Assembly (NCBI RefSeq): GCF_002929215.1
Contig: NZ_PJII01000005.1
Location: 62,001-126,000 of the forward strand
From: Arthrobacter sp. ZGTC412
Lineage (GTDB): Bacteria; Actinomycetota; Actinomycetes; Actinomycetales; Micrococcaceae
Reading direction: 5' to 3'
Length of the DNA stretch: 64,000 nucleotides
The position numbers and the translations under genes are program-made. This document shows, piece by piece, positions 51,838 to 59,968 of the stretch (positions are counted from its first letter, which is position 1; every line of letters begins with the position of its first letter). The notes under the pieces were generated by a model, which saw only the letters and a program-made list of their open reading frames with translations, had not been told where the DNA came from and did not search any database.

Positions 51838-52167
51838 TTACTGGTCCCCCGGCTGGCGGTGGCTGCCTCCCCCTCCCGCGAGCCGGAAGGAATCCTCCAG
51901 CAGTTCCGCCAGCAGCTTCCCATCGATCCGGTCCAGCCTGACCAGGACCAGCTGGGGAGAGCGCTCGTGATGCGGAGTCCAAAAGAAAGTTTCCGGCTCG
52001 GTTCCGGCCAGGGCCTCGCGCTCTTCCGTTTTGACCGTGAGGACTCCGGGCTCCCAGATCCGGGCCAGCAGGGTCTTGGCGAACCACGCGGGCTGGCCCC
52101 AGCTCAGCCGCTCGGTGACGCCCGGCAGCGCGAGGGCAGTCTTTCTAACGTCGTCTTCGGTGACCAT
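51838..52167 (-). CDS. MmcQ/YjbR family DNA-binding-fold protein
   Basis: A 109-residue protein of the CyaY/YjbR fold: VRKTALALPGVTERLSWGQP at the start and WTPHHERSPQLVLVRL later. The family is widespread, sometimes described as DNA-binding, and no role is firmly known. It follows the pcaR-type gene by 6 bp on the same strand, so it may be the tail of that transcript. Confidence 0.8.
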   Translation of the reverse strand: MVTEDDVRKTALALPGVTERLSWGQPAWFAKTLLARIWEPGVLTVKTEEREALAGTEPETFFWTPHHERSPQLVLVRLDRIDGKLLAELLEDSFRLAGGGGSHRQPGDQ

Positions 52168-52173
52168 GAGCGA

Positions 52174-52986
52174 CTATCCCCGGGCGGTGAGATCCGCTGA
52201 AACGAGTTTCGCCGTCGCCACGATTTCCTGCGCAAGGGCGGCGAGGTAGGCGTCCGGGTCCGGCTGCGCTGCCACGGACTGGGCCTGCAGGGACACGTTC
52301 ACCGCCGCCACCACCTTGGATCCGTCATAGACCGGAGCCGCCACGGACATCAAGCCCAGCTCCAGCTCCTGGTCCAGCAGGCACCAGCCCTGCGCGCGGA
52401 CGGTTTCCAGGACGGCGAGCAGTTCCTTGACCGTTCCCAGGGCGCGCGGAGTCAGCGGCTTGATGTCTGCAGCGGCGAGGTAGCCCTTCAGCTCTGCCGG
52501 CGGCAACCCGGCAAGGAGCACTCGGCCCATGGAGGTGGCGTAGGCCGGGAAGCGGGTACCCACTGTGATGCCGACATTCATGATGCGGCGCGTGGTCACC
52601 CGGGCGATGTAGGCGATATCCGTTCCGTCCAGGACGGCGGCGGACGTGGATTCGCCAAGCTTGAGGGACAGCTCCTCCAGGTGCGGCTGTGCCAACTGCG
52701 GCAGCGACAACCCGGACAGGTACGCGTACCCCAGCTGAAGCACCTTGGCCGTGAGGGCGAACGTCTTGCCATCGGTACGCACGTAGCCCAGCTCCACCAG
52801 GGTGTGCAGGAACCGCCGTGCCGTGGCCCGCGTCAAATCGGTCCGGGCCGCCACCTCGGTGAGGGTCATGACGGGGTGGTCCGTGTCGAACGCGCGGATC
52901 ACGGCGAGCCCGCGCGCCAGCGACTGGACGTACTGGTCGCTGGCCTGCGGGGCAGGCTGGTTGTCTGTACGGACGGCGTCGGTCAT
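52174..52986 (-). CDS. pcaR: IclR family regulator of the beta-ketoadipate genes (PcaR type)
   Basis: A 270-residue IclR protein close to PcaR/PcaU: YVQSLARGLAVIRAFD at the start, LTRATARRFLHTL in the helix-turn-helix, and VGTRFPAYATSMGRVLLAG in the effector domain, a typical PcaR motif. It lies 43 bp after pcaJ on the same strand and is likely transcribed with the pca genes, giving feedback. The ATG at 52986 has AGGA upstream. PcaR usually responds to 3-oxoadipate or protocatechuate; the 40-bp repeat before pcaF is the obvious target. Confidence 0.88.
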   Translation of the reverse strand: MTDAVRTDNQPAPQASDQYVQSLARGLAVIRAFDTDHPVMTLTEVAARTDLTRATARRFLHTLVELGYVRTDGKTFALTAKVLQLGYAYLSGLSLPQLAQPHLEELSLKLGESTSAAVLDGTDIAYIARVTTRRIMNVGITVGTRFPAYATSMGRVLLAGLPPAELKGYLAAADIKPLTPRALGTVKELLAVLETVRAQGWCLLDQELELGLMSVAAPVYDGSKVVAAVNVSLQAQSVAAQPDPDAYLAALAQEIVATAKLVSADLTARG

Positions 52987-53029
52987 GGTTACCAATCCTA
53001 GGTGGCGGCGACAGACTCAGGTTCCGGGC

Positions 53030-53719
53030 TCATGCACCGACGGCGGCTGCGGCCTTCAGCGGCACGGGCACGAGTTCCTGGAGCTCCTCCAAAGTGCAGC
53101 CGAAGGTCTCGCGGACGGTGACACCGTCGGGTCCGGTGAGGAAGACTGCCTTGTCGGTGTACACGCGGGTGACGCAGCCGACGCCGGTGAGCGGGTAGGT
53201 GCAGGCGTCCACGATCTTGGAGGCGCCTTGTTTGGTCAGGAGCGTCATCATCACGAACACGTCCTTGGCGCCGGTGGCGAGGTCCATGGCACCGCCGACG
53301 GCGGGGATCGCACCGGGTGCGCCGGTGTGCCAGTTCGCCAGGTCACCGGTGGCCGAGACCTGGAACGCGCCCAGGACGCAGATGTCCAGGTGACCGCCGC
53401 GCATCATCGCGAAGGAGTCCGCGTGGTGGAAGTAGGAGGCGCCGGGGAGTTCGGTGACGGGGATCTTGCCGGCGTTGATCAGGTCGCCGTCGATTTCGTC
53501 CCCTTCGGCTTCCGGGCCCATGCCGAGCATCCCGTTCTCGGTGTGGAGCGTGATGTTCTGTTCCGCGGTGAGGTGGTTGGACACCAGCGTGGGCTGCCCG
53601 ATGCCCAGGTTCACGAAGGATCCCGGGGCGATGTCACGGGCCACGAGGCGGGCGAGGTCGTCACGTCCCAGGGGTGTGGCCGAGGTCTGGATGGACGTTT
53701 CGTTGGACTGGACGCTCAT
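53030..53719 (-). CDS. pcaJ: 3-oxoadipate CoA-transferase subunit B
   Basis: With PcaI transfers CoA from succinyl-CoA to 3-oxoadipate. The 229 residues include the active-site glutamate Glu61 in HTENGMLGMG, and NLGIGQPTLVSNHL near residue 37. The overall order FIJ matches other actinobacterial pca operons. It starts 1 bp after the pcaI stop codon, so translation is coupled. Confidence 0.94.
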   Translation of the reverse strand: MSVQSNETSIQTSATPLGRDDLARLVARDIAPGSFVNLGIGQPTLVSNHLTAEQNITLHTENGMLGMGPEAEGDEIDGDLINAGKIPVTELPGASYFHHADSFAMMRGGHLDICVLGAFQVSATGDLANWHTGAPGAIPAVGGAMDLATGAKDVFVMMTLLTKQGASKIVDACTYPLTGVGCVTRVYTDKAVFLTGPDGVTVRETFGCTLEELQELVPVPLKAAAAVGA

Positions 53720-53720
53720 G

Positions 53721-54419
53721 TCAGGCCACCTTCTCTGTTGTGCCGGCGGCCGTGCCGGCGGCCGGTACCCGGACCACGGTGTTGACGTAGATTCCCGGGG
53801 TGACCACGTTTTCCGGGTCCAGCCCGCCGGTGGGCACGATCTCGGAGACCTGGACGATGCTCTGCTTGGCCGCGGCGGCCATGATCGGCCCGAAGTTCCG
53901 TGCGGTTTTGCGGTACACGAGGTTGCCCTTGCCGTCGGCTTTGAGGGCCTTGATCAGGGCAACGTCGGCGTGGATGGGTGTTTCGAACACGTGGCCGCGG
54001 CCGTCGATGATCCGGGTTTCCTTGCCCTCGGCCAGCATGGTCCCGTACCCGGTGGGGGTGAAGAACCCGCCGATCCCAGCCCCTGCGGCACGGATCCGCT
54101 CGGCCAGGTTGCCCTGCGGCACCAGCTCGAGCTCGATCTCGCCGGCCTTGTACTTGGTGTCAAAGTGCCACGAGTCGGACTGGCGCGGGAAGGAACAGAT
54201 CATCTTCCGCACCCTGCCTTCCTTGATGAGCAGCGCCAGGCCCTGGTCGCCCTGCCCGGCATTGTTGTTCACCACGGTCAGGCCGGAAGCGCCGCAGTCC
54301 ATCAGCGCGTCGATCAGTTCGAACGGCTGCCCGGCATTGCCGAACCCGCCGATCATCACGGTGGAGCCGTCCTTGATCCCGGCCACGGCCTCTTGGACCG
54401 AATCTACAAAGTTCAGCAT
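53721..54419 (-). CDS. pcaI: 3-oxoadipate CoA-transferase subunit A
   Basis: A 232-residue subunit with the family motif MIGGFGNAGQP (22-32) and FTPTGYGTMLAEGKE in the middle. It forms the CoA-transferase with PcaJ. The gene lies 3 bp after pcaF. The C-terminal tail is alanine- and threonine-rich and ends EKVA. Confidence 0.94.
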   Translation of the reverse strand: MLNFVDSVQEAVAGIKDGSTVMIGGFGNAGQPFELIDALMDCGASGLTVVNNNAGQGDQGLALLIKEGRVRKMICSFPRQSDSWHFDTKYKAGEIELELVPQGNLAERIRAAGAGIGGFFTPTGYGTMLAEGKETRIIDGRGHVFETPIHADVALIKALKADGKGNLVYRKTARNFGPIMAAAAKQSIVQVSEIVPTGGLDPENVVTPGIYVNTVVRVPAAGTAAGTTEKVA

Positions 54420-54422
54420 TGC

Positions 54423-55643
54423 TTAGGCCTTTCCATTGGAAGCTGTGACGTTTTCGAGGACGACGGCGAGGCCCTGGCCGACGCCGATGCAGATCGCCGC
54501 GACGCCCCAGCGTTCGCCGGAGGCCTGTAGGGACCGGGCGAGGGTGCCGAGGATGCGGGTGCCGGAGGCACCCAGCGGGTGGCCCATCGCAATGGCCCCG
54601 CCGTGCCGGTTCACGATCGTGGGGTCGATGTCCCAGGCGTTGATGCAGGCCAAGGACTGCGCGGCGAACGCTTCGTTAAGTTCGACGGCGCCCACCTGGT
54701 CCCAGCCGATGCCCGCCTTCGCCAGGGCCTTGTTCGCCGCCTCCACCGGGGCGAACCCGAAGTACTGCGGATCGTTGCCGTGCGCCCCGCGCCCCGCGAT
54801 ACGAGCCAGCGGGTCCAGCCCGAGCAGCCCGGCGGCACTCTCGGATCCGATCCAGGCCGCGGAGGCGCCGTCGGACAGCGGGGAAGCATTCCCGGCCGTG
54901 ACCGTGCCACCCACCTCAGCACCCTCAGGTTCGTTACGGAACACCGTCTTCAACGCCGCCAGCTTCTCAGCCGAGGAACCCGCGCGGATGCCCTCATCCC
55001 GCACCAGGTCAGTGCCCGGCACCGGGGCGACGAGGTTGTCGTAGAACCCCTCGTCCCAAGCGGCGGCGGAGAGGTTGTGCGAATCGGCGGCGAACTGGTC
55101 CTGCTGCGCGCGCGTTACGCCGTACTTCTCGCGCAGCCGCTCGGTAGCCTCGCCCAGCGAGATGGTCCATTCCTTCGGCATCGCCTTGTTCACCAGGCGC
55201 CAGCCCAGCGTGGTGGAGGCCAGGGTCATGTCACCGGCCGGGTAGGCCTTCTCCGTCTTGGGCAGCACCCACGGGGCTCGGGACATCGACTCGGCCCCGC
55301 CCACCAACATCAGCTCGGCGTCGCCGGCGTTGATCTGCCGTGAGGCGATGATCGCGGCGTCCAGCGACGAGCCGCAGAGCCGGTTCACCGTGGTGCCCGG
55401 AATGGACACCGGCAGGCCCGCCAGCAGGGTCCCCATCCGGGCGATGTTGCGGTTCTCTTCGCCGGCGCCGTTGGCGTTGCCGAACACCACCTCGTCGATC
55501 CGCTCCGGATCAAGCCCGGGGGCGCGCTTCACGGATTCCCTGATCACGTGCGCGGCAAGGTCGTCCGGGCGGACGGCCGCGAGGCCAGAGCCAAATTTGC
55601 CGAACGGGGTGCGCACGGCGTCGTACACAAAAGCCTGGTTCAT
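54423..55643 (-). CDS. pcaF: 3-oxoadipyl-CoA thiolase
   Basis: Last enzyme of the pathway: splits 3-oxoadipyl-CoA into succinyl-CoA and acetyl-CoA. The 406 residues carry the thiolase active sites: Cys90 in NRLCGSSLDA, the histidine in HGGAIAMGHPLGASG and the second cysteine region in CIGVGQG. Its ATG is the first of the F-I-J-R block. A 40-bp inverted repeat lies 40-80 bp upstream. Confidence 0.95.
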   Translation of the reverse strand: MNQAFVYDAVRTPFGKFGSGLAAVRPDDLAAHVIRESVKRAPGLDPERIDEVVFGNANGAGEENRNIARMGTLLAGLPVSIPGTTVNRLCGSSLDAAIIASRQINAGDAELMLVGGAESMSRAPWVLPKTEKAYPAGDMTLASTTLGWRLVNKAMPKEWTISLGEATERLREKYGVTRAQQDQFAADSHNLSAAAWDEGFYDNLVAPVPGTDLVRDEGIRAGSSAEKLAALKTVFRNEPEGAEVGGTVTAGNASPLSDGASAAWIGSESAAGLLGLDPLARIAGRGAHGNDPQYFGFAPVEAANKALAKAGIGWDQVGAVELNEAFAAQSLACINAWDIDPTIVNRHGGAIAMGHPLGASGTRILGTLARSLQASGERWGVAAICIGVGQGLAVVLENVTASNGKA

Positions 55644-55682
55644 GGTGCTCCTCTAAATCTGTCTGCGGGCCCAACTAGCTAG

Positions 55683-55722
55683 CAGTTAACGTCGTCATTC
55701 GCGCGAATGAGGACGTCAACTG
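55683..55722. promoter_or_regulatory. 40-bp inverted repeat between pcaC and pcaF
   Basis: A perfect 14-bp core CATTCGCGCGAATG (55696-55709) is flanked by 13-bp arms CAGTTAACGTCGT and AGGACGTCAACTG that match in 11 of 13 positions. CCAACT at 55671 and AGTTGG at 55730 extend the symmetry. It is the likely PcaR operator for pcaFIJR. An RNA hairpin is also possible, but no T-run follows. Confidence 0.65.
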
Positions 55723-55744
55723 CCCGTCAGTTGGGTGGGGGGCG

Positions 55745-56218
55745 CTAGTGGGGTGGGGCGGGGGTTTCGTCGGTGGGGGTGTGCGTGGTGTCCAGCTCAC
55801 GGAAGACCTGCTGGGCGGTTTTGAAGGCGCTGTTGGCGGAGGGGACGCCGCAGTAGATGGCGGTCTGGAGCAGGATTTCCTTGATCTCGTCCCTGCTCAG
55901 GCCGTTCGTGAGTGCCGCGCGGATGTGCATGGCCAGCTCTTCCCAGTGCCCGTGAGCCACCATCGCGGTGATGGTGACGGCCGAGCGCATCTGCCGCGTC
56001 AGGCCCGGGCGGGTCCAGATGCCACCCCACGCGATCCGCGTGATCATGTTCTGGAAGTCCTCCGTGAACTCGTCCTTGTTGGCGTTGGCGCGGTCCACGT
56101 GCGCGTCACCGAGGACCTCGCGGCGGACCACCATGCCGCCGTCGTAAATCTCCTGGCCGGTGGCCCCGGGCTGGACCACGCCGTGCCGTTCGGCGCCCTG
56201 CTGTTCCGTGCCGCTCAT
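55745..56218 (-). CDS. pcaC: 4-carboxymuconolactone decarboxylase
   Basis: Decarboxylates 4-carboxymuconolactone to 3-oxoadipate enol-lactone. The 157 residues fit the AhpD-like CMD fold: MVVRREVLGDAHVDRA at the start and LLQTAIYCGVPSANSAF near the end, the family motif. It overlaps pcaD by 4 bp. In many actinobacteria pcaC is fused to pcaD (pcaL); here the two remain separate genes. The next gene, pcaF, is 101 bp away. Confidence 0.94.
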   Translation of the reverse strand: MSGTEQQGAERHGVVQPGATGQEIYDGGMVVRREVLGDAHVDRANANKDEFTEDFQNMITRIAWGGIWTRPGLTRQMRSAVTITAMVAHGHWEELAMHIRAALTNGLSRDEIKEILLQTAIYCGVPSANSAFKTAQQVFRELDTTHTPTDETPAPPH

Positions 56219-57033
56219 TCGCTTGCTCCCCGTGATTCGGCCCAGGAAAGAAGCCCGCGCATCAGCTCCGCCACGTGCGCAGGCGCCTCGGCGGGGGCCA
56301 GGTGTGCCACACCCTCGAGCGTGACAGCCGTGGCGGTGCCGCCGCCGGCGGTGATGCCTGCCGCCACTTCCTCAGCGAACGACGGCGGGGCCACACCGTC
56401 GAGCGCCCCTGCAATAACTTGGGTGGGGACGCTGATGCTGCCGAGTTCCTCGCGGACGTCGAAGGCCGCCAGGGCTTCGCAGCAGAAGGCGTAGCTGAAG
56501 CGGTCGGCGTCGCGCAGGGCGTGCAGGAGGCGGCTGCTCAGCTCGGGCTCGCGGTCCATAAAGCCCGGGGCAAACCAGCGCTCCGCCGAGCCCTGGATCA
56601 TCACCGGTGTTCCCTGGCTGCGGACCGTTTCGGCGCGCTCCAGCCACCCCTCCGGCGTGCCCAGCTTCGCACCGCTGCACTGCACGGACAGGCTCTTCAG
56701 CCGCTCACCGTGTTTGATGCCCAGCTGCAGGCCGGTGGCCCCGCCCAGGGAGACCCCGGCGTAGTGGAAGGACTCGCCTGGGGCGATCGAGTCGAGAAGG
56801 TCCACCACCGAGTCAGCCAAGGCTGCGACGTCGAACGCTTCCGTTGCGACAGGTGAAACGCCGTGGCCGGGCAGGTCCCAGGCCACAACATCGAAGTCGT
56901 TGCCCAGCAGGGAAGCAGCGCGGTTCCACAGGATGGACGAGGTGCCCAGGGACGGGCCCACCACCAGCAGGGGGTGGTCACCCAAAGGCCGCTGGGGCGA
57001 CAGGAGGGCGGCTTTCAAGGCAGGTTTAGCCAC
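56215..57033 (-). CDS. pcaD: 3-oxoadipate enol-lactonase
   Basis: A 272-residue alpha/beta hydrolase that opens the enol-lactone to 3-oxoadipate. PSLGTSSILWNR near residue 25 gives the oxyanion region, GVSLGGATGLQLG holds the nucleophile, and VAHLAPAEAP the catalytic histidine. The GTG at 57033 matches the family N-terminus and overlaps pcaB by 8 bp; the frame stays open further upstream inside pcaB, without family-like sequence. Confidence 0.92.
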   Translation of the reverse strand: MAKPALKAALLSPQRPLGDHPLLVVGPSLGTSSILWNRAASLLGNDFDVVAWDLPGHGVSPVATEAFDVAALADSVVDLLDSIAPGESFHYAGVSLGGATGLQLGIKHGERLKSLSVQCSGAKLGTPEGWLERAETVRSQGTPVMIQGSAERWFAPGFMDREPELSSRLLHALRDADRFSYAFCCEALAAFDVREELGSISVPTQVIAGALDGVAPPSFAEEVAAGITAGGGTATAVTLEGVAHLAPAEAPAHVAELMRGLLSWAESRGASE

Positions 57034-58489
57034 GGCGGGCTCCGTTCGGGTCGGTATCTGCAGATGCTGAAAGGACAAAGTCCGGATAGGCGGCGAGGAT
57101 GCGCCGCAAAATCTCCGCGGACTCGCCGAGGTAGCTGGCAGGGCTGAGGAGTTCCTCCAGCCGGAGATCCGTAAGAACCCCAGCGGGGACAGCTTCGCGG
57201 AGCAGCTTGCGGTACGTGGCTGCCTGCTCCGCGGGCGGCGCCTGCAGGGTCCGGTCCACCACGGCCTGGAGTTGCTGCTTTCCGTTGCGGCCGCCCCTGT
57301 CCTCAAGCAAAGGCGCGACGGCGGCACCCACCCCCTCAGCCAGGAGCAACGGACCGGCAAGGTTCAGGTTGCGGCGCATGGCGTCCGGGAAAACCTGCAG
57401 CCCCTCGGCGAGCTCCCGGATGTGGCTGGCCGCGCCGAGGGCCAGCGACAGGAGCTGGCGGAGTGCGGGCCACTCGGTGTGCCAGGCGCCGTCCGGGCGT
57501 TCGTCGTTGAAGTTGGCGGCGGCCAGGTGCAGTTGGGCCACCAGTTGGGGTGCCTGAAGCGCGGCGCTGCGGACCAGCACGGACAGTACGGGGTTCTGTT
57601 TCTGCGGCATGGCCGAGGAAACGCCGCGGCCGGCCGCCCGCGGCTCGGCCAGCTCACCAACCTCCGGACGGCTCAGGAACAGAACGTCCGCGGCGATCTT
57701 GCCGAAGGAATCCAGCACTGCGGCAAGGCCATGGCCCAGCGACGTGACGGCCAGCCGGTTGGTGTGCCAGGGTGCGGCAGCAGCGGCGAGGCCCAGCTGG
57801 GATGCCACTGCATCCGCCAAGCTGAAGGGCGTCGCCGGTGAACCGGAGGTAAGGACGGTCCCTGCGGCCAGGGTGCCGGCAGCACCGCCGAACTGCACCG
57901 GAAACTCCATATTCTCCAGGTGCCGTCCAGCGGCAGCCACGCCGTGGAACCACTGCGCCGCCCGAAGCCCGAACGTAAACGGCAGGGAATGCTGCGTCAG
58001 GCTCCTGCCCACGCACAGCGTGTCCGCATGCTGCTCCACCAGGGCGGCGAGCGCCGTCGTGGTGCCTTTCAGGTCGGCCAGCAGCGCCTCGACGGTGTTC
58101 CGGGCAACCAGCATCAGCGCCGTGTCCAGCACGTCCTGGCTGGTCAGCGAGGTGTGCACCGCTTTTCCCGCCCCGGCACCGGAGGTATCCAGCGCCGCGA
58201 CGTGCTCGCGGAGGTCTGCCAGCAGCGGGATCACCGGGTTGCCGCCACCCTGCGCACGGCGTGCGATGTCGGCGGCATCGTAGCGGCCAGGCTCAGCAGC
58301 GGAAGCCACGACGGCGGCGGCACCGGCAGGCGCCAGGCCCGCCTTCTCCAGCACGGCAGCCCAGCCGGACTCGACTGCGAGGATTGCTGCCAGCACTGCC
58401 CGGTCCCCCGTCAGCGCCCCCACCAACGGCGACGCCGAGACAGGGCTGAGCAGGCCGACGTCGCCCACTAAACTGGCCGCTTCGGTCAC
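57026..58489 (-). CDS. pcaB: 3-carboxy-cis,cis-muconate cycloisomerase
   Basis: Cyclises the ring-cleavage product to 4-carboxymuconolactone. The 487 residues belong to the fumarase/aspartase superfamily with the signature SSAMPQKQNPVLS (about residues 290-302) and TSLTSQDVLDTALML near 110. It is longer than the usual 450 residues by a C-terminal stretch. The start overlaps pcaG by 4 bp (ATGA). Confidence 0.93.
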   Translation of the reverse strand: MTEAASLVGDVGLLSPVSASPLVGALTGDRAVLAAILAVESGWAAVLEKAGLAPAGAAAVVASAAEPGRYDAADIARRAQGGGNPVIPLLADLREHVAALDTSGAGAGKAVHTSLTSQDVLDTALMLVARNTVEALLADLKGTTTALAALVEQHADTLCVGRSLTQHSLPFTFGLRAAQWFHGVAAAGRHLENMEFPVQFGGAAGTLAAGTVLTSGSPATPFSLADAVASQLGLAAAAAPWHTNRLAVTSLGHGLAAVLDSFGKIAADVLFLSRPEVGELAEPRAAGRGVSSAMPQKQNPVLSVLVRSAALQAPQLVAQLHLAAANFNDERPDGAWHTEWPALRQLLSLALGAASHIRELAEGLQVFPDAMRRNLNLAGPLLLAEGVGAAVAPLLEDRGGRNGKQQLQAVVDRTLQAPPAEQAATYRKLLREAVPAGVLTDLRLEELLSPASYLGESAEILRRILAAYPDFVLSASADTDPNGARRG

Positions 58490-59052
58490 TGGAAGTCCAG
58501 GAAGACTGTCTCGCCCTCACCCTGAAGGCGGATATCAAAGGTGAGTCCGCCGTCGGCATCGCGGCGTGCGATCAGGGTCTGACGGCGTTCCGGCTCCAGC
58601 GAGCTGAGCAGCGGGTCATTGGCCAGCGCCTCCTCGTTGTCCGGCAGGTAGATGCGGGTGAAGAGGCGGTTGGTCAGGCCGCGGGCGAAGAGGGCCACCG
58701 AGATGAACGGCGCGGCGCCCGGCTTGGTGGGGCCGGGGTTGACAGTGGTGAAGGTGAACACCCCGCTGTAGCCCACGGAGCCGCGGCCCCAGCCGGTGAA
58801 GGTGTAGCCGTCCCGGACCAGGGAACCGGTCTTCTGGACGACGTTGCCCTCGGAGTCGGGCTGCCAGATTTCCAGGATCGCGTCCGGAACGGTCTCGCCG
58901 GCGCCGTCGTACACGGTTCCCTGAAGGCGGATGGAGCCCGGGGAGCCGGGGGCCAGGAGTTCGTTGTCCTTCTCGAACGGCAGCGCGTAGCCGTAGAAGG
59001 GGCCCACGGTCTGGCCGGGGGTGGGGACTAGCTGGGTGGTCGGGTTGCTCAT
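58486..59052 (-). CDS. pcaG: Protocatechuate 3,4-dioxygenase alpha subunit
   Basis: A 188-residue subunit that forms the dioxygenase with PcaH; it lacks the iron ligands. PTPGQTVGPFYGYALPF at the start and AILEIWQPDSEG are typical. The ATG at 59052 (MSNPTTQL) begins the normal N-terminus and lies 4 bp past the pcaH stop. Confidence 0.94.
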   Translation of the reverse strand: MSNPTTQLVPTPGQTVGPFYGYALPFEKDNELLAPGSPGSIRLQGTVYDGAGETVPDAILEIWQPDSEGNVVQKTGSLVRDGYTFTGWGRGSVGYSGVFTFTTVNPGPTKPGAAPFISVALFARGLTNRLFTRIYLPDNEEALANDPLLSSLEPERRQTLIARRDADGGLTFDIRLQGEGETVFLDFQ

Positions 59053-59056
59053 GTGC

Positions 59057-59929
59057 CTATTCCTCATCGCCTTCTGCGCCGAGCGCTTCGTTTTCGGTCC
59101 AGGTCCGCTTGGGGCCGGTCAGGACGATGTCCCAGTTGTAGCCCAGCGCCCACTCCGGCTCCGTGAGGGTGTGGTCGTAGTTGGCCACGAGACGATCGCG
59201 GGCGTCCTGGTCCACGATGGTCTGGTAGATCGGATCCAGCGGGAAGAGCTGGTCCCCCGGGAAGTACATCTGGGTAATGATGCGCTGGGTGAACTCGGTG
59301 CCGAACAGCGAGAAGTGGATGTGGGCCGGGCGCCAGGCGTTCAGGTGGTTCTTCCACGGGTACGCGCCGGGCTTGATGGTGGTGAACCGGTAGGAGCCGT
59401 CCGGGCCGGTGATGCAGCGGCCGATGCCCGTGAAGTTGGGGTCGATCGGGGCCGGGTGCTGGTCGCGCTTGTGGATGTAGCGGCCGGAAGCGTTGGCCTG
59501 CCAGATCTCCACGAGCTGGCCTGCCACCGGGCGGCCGTTGCCGTCCAGGACCTTGCCGGCCACGATGATCCGCTCACCCTGGGGTTCGCCGTTGTGCTGG
59601 ATAGTCAGGTCCGATTCCAGGGCGTGCACGTCCTGGTGACCGAACGCCGGGGAGTACAGCTCGATGGTTTCCGGGTCCGTGTGGTGCAGGCTCTTGGTGG
59701 GGTGCCGCAGGATGCTGCTGCGGTACGGCGGGTAGTCCAGCCGGGGCTGGGTCTCGGCCGGAGCTCCGTCTTTGAGGGCCCGCACATAGGCGTCGCCGAG
59801 GGCGTTGATCTCTGCACTGAGATCAGCCTGGGTCTCGACGCCGCGGTTCTGTGGCAGGTGCGCGGCGTGGGGTTCGGCGGCCTGTACGAGCTCGTCGGTC
59901 TCAGGCTGGGTGTTGATGTCCTGCGGCAC
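59057..59929 (-). CDS. pcaH: Protocatechuate 3,4-dioxygenase beta subunit
   Basis: The iron-bearing subunit, which cleaves protocatechuate between its hydroxyls to 3-carboxymuconate. Likely ferric ligands are the tyrosines in SGRYIHKRD and KPGAYPWKN and both histidines in RPAHIHFSLFG. At 290 residues it is about 50 longer than the Pseudomonas subunit, from an N-terminal extension. GTG start with an AAAGGAG ribosome site. It lies 39 bp after the qsuB-type gene, so supply and ring cleavage are probably on one transcript. Confidence 0.94.
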   Translation of the reverse strand: MPQDINTQPETDELVQAAEPHAAHLPQNRGVETQADLSAEINALGDAYVRALKDGAPAETQPRLDYPPYRSSILRHPTKSLHHTDPETIELYSPAFGHQDVHALESDLTIQHNGEPQGERIIVAGKVLDGNGRPVAGQLVEIWQANASGRYIHKRDQHPAPIDPNFTGIGRCITGPDGSYRFTTIKPGAYPWKNHLNAWRPAHIHFSLFGTEFTQRIITQMYFPGDQLFPLDPIYQTIVDQDARDRLVANYDHTLTEPEWALGYNWDIVLTGPKRTWTENEALGAEGDEE

Positions 59930-59968
59930 GGCTGGCTCCTTTCGTGAGGTGGTTTCTATGGGTGTGGT

